64,000 bases of DNA from Crocinitomicaceae bacterium (GTDB lineage: Bacteria; Bacteroidota; Bacteroidia; Flavobacteriales_D; Crocinitomicaceae): positions 496,001 to 560,000 of the forward strand of contig JADJEU010000001.1 of the NCBI GenBank assembly GCA_016709005.1, written 5' to 3'. Below, one piece after another: positions 63,721 through 64,000 of this stretch; position 1 is the stretch's first letter; each line of letters starts with the position of its first letter. The notes under the pieces are model-generated. The model ran no database searches. It saw only the letters and a list, made by a program, of their open reading frames with translations, and was not told where the DNA came from. Both the position numbers and the translations under genes were made by a program.

Positions 63721-64000
63721 TCAAATTTCATTCATCGCTCCAATTTTTGGCGCTATTGTTTTGAGCTTATTTATCGCAGCTGCTGCATAAAATTTTTCCA
63801 CTGGTTCTTGCCAGGGATGTGTTGCTAAGGCAAATCCCATGCAGTGCACCGGCATCGCGTTTTTTACCTTTGCATCAATTGCAGCCTGAACAGATTCTTC
63901 CGGCGTGAGATGAATGTCTTTCCAATTTGGATTGTATTGACCACATTCCATAAATCCAACATCAAACGGACCGTACTTCTCTCCTATTTCTTTGAAGTGA
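63721..64000 (-). CDS. metallo-beta-lactamase-fold hydrolase (5' end outside window)
   Basis: 93 C-terminal residues, read from HFKEIGEKYGPFDVGFMECG: PNWKDIHLTPEESVQAAIDA, then PVHCMGFALATHPWQEPVEK, the last metal-binding strand region of UlaG/NAPE-PLD-type hydrolases (PVHxxxFxLAxHxWxEP). The metal-binding HxHxDH motif lies beyond the window. Frame is open to the edge with no start required. Substrate unknown. Confidence 0.78.
   Translation of the reverse strand, partial: HFKEIGEKYGPFDVGFMECGQYNPNWKDIHLTPEESVQAAIDAKVKNAMPVHCMGFALATHPWQEPVEKFYAAAAINKLKTIAPKIGAMNEI

Noticed and set aside
1..64000. tRNA or rRNA genes
   Set aside because: No cloverleaf with GTTCGA-type T arm or conserved rRNA segments noticed on either strand by eye; a tRNA search tool was not available.

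Overview
The window is a piece of a low-GC chromosome from the phylum Bacteroidota, most likely order Flavobacteriales (Crocinitomicaceae/Cryomorphaceae-like). The evidence is: several secreted proteins with type IX secretion (T9SS) C-terminal sorting domains of type A and type B (CHU_C); a TonB-receptor-like beta-barrel with a carboxypeptidase-regulatory-like plug; S46 and S9 dipeptidyl-peptidases; and Bacteroidetes-type promoters (TTTG, about 20 nt, TAnnTTTG) ahead of many genes. I saw no tRNA, rRNA, CRISPR array, prophage or classical insertion sequence. Family assignments come from reading motifs; no database search was possible.

Layout. 1-3.6 kb: isoaspartyl peptidase (cut by the window edge) and an outer-membrane beta-barrel protein. 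3.7-6.7 kb: a phosphorelay (hybrid histidine kinase, Hpt domain, stand-alone receiver). 7-14 kb: secreted repeat proteins, a DUF1801 protein and a Fic enzyme with palindromic operator-like sites. 14.5-20.5 kb: DEAD-box helicase, a DUF559 endonuclease-fold gene lying between two copies of a doubly inverted ~132-bp repeat, a small beta-barrel protein broken at an A9 tract, the HrpB helicase with an in-frame palindrome, and a tiny Lys-rich protein. 20.6-25.3 kb: housekeeping and stress genes (DUF3820, TerB-like, YdeI-like, lipoprotein, YedK/SRAP, queuosine precursor transporter, IF2N-like protein). 25.3-33.3 kb: an exported cluster holding an OmpA-domain protein, a caspase-fold protein with Tudor-knots, two tandem T9SS paralogs and a WD40-caspase protein. 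33.4-38.4 kb: small envelope proteins and a large repeat adhesin with a CHU_C domain. 39-52.9 kb: citrate synthase, thioredoxin-like protein, S9 peptidase, EVE protein, TPR protein, GyrA, ClpC and a CDF transporter. 52.9-64 kb: DUF4268, Dps diverging from OxyR, a sensor kinase, a TPR protein, endonuclease III, a FtsB-like protein, a T9SS protein, S46 DPP7, ornithine aminotransferase and a partial metallo-beta-lactamase-fold hydrolase.

Data quality matters here. At least ten genes, including conserved clpC and ornithine aminotransferase, are interrupted by what look like single missing bases in short homopolymers. Nearly all intact spans leave remainder 2 when divided by 3. This points to deletion errors in the assembly rather than biology. 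Broken genes are therefore listed as the fragments present, with the presumed intact span stated.

The most unusual locus is the DUF559 gene at 16.1-16.5 kb with its REPIN-like repeats. The secreted caspase/WD40 cluster at 25-33 kb is the second most interesting.
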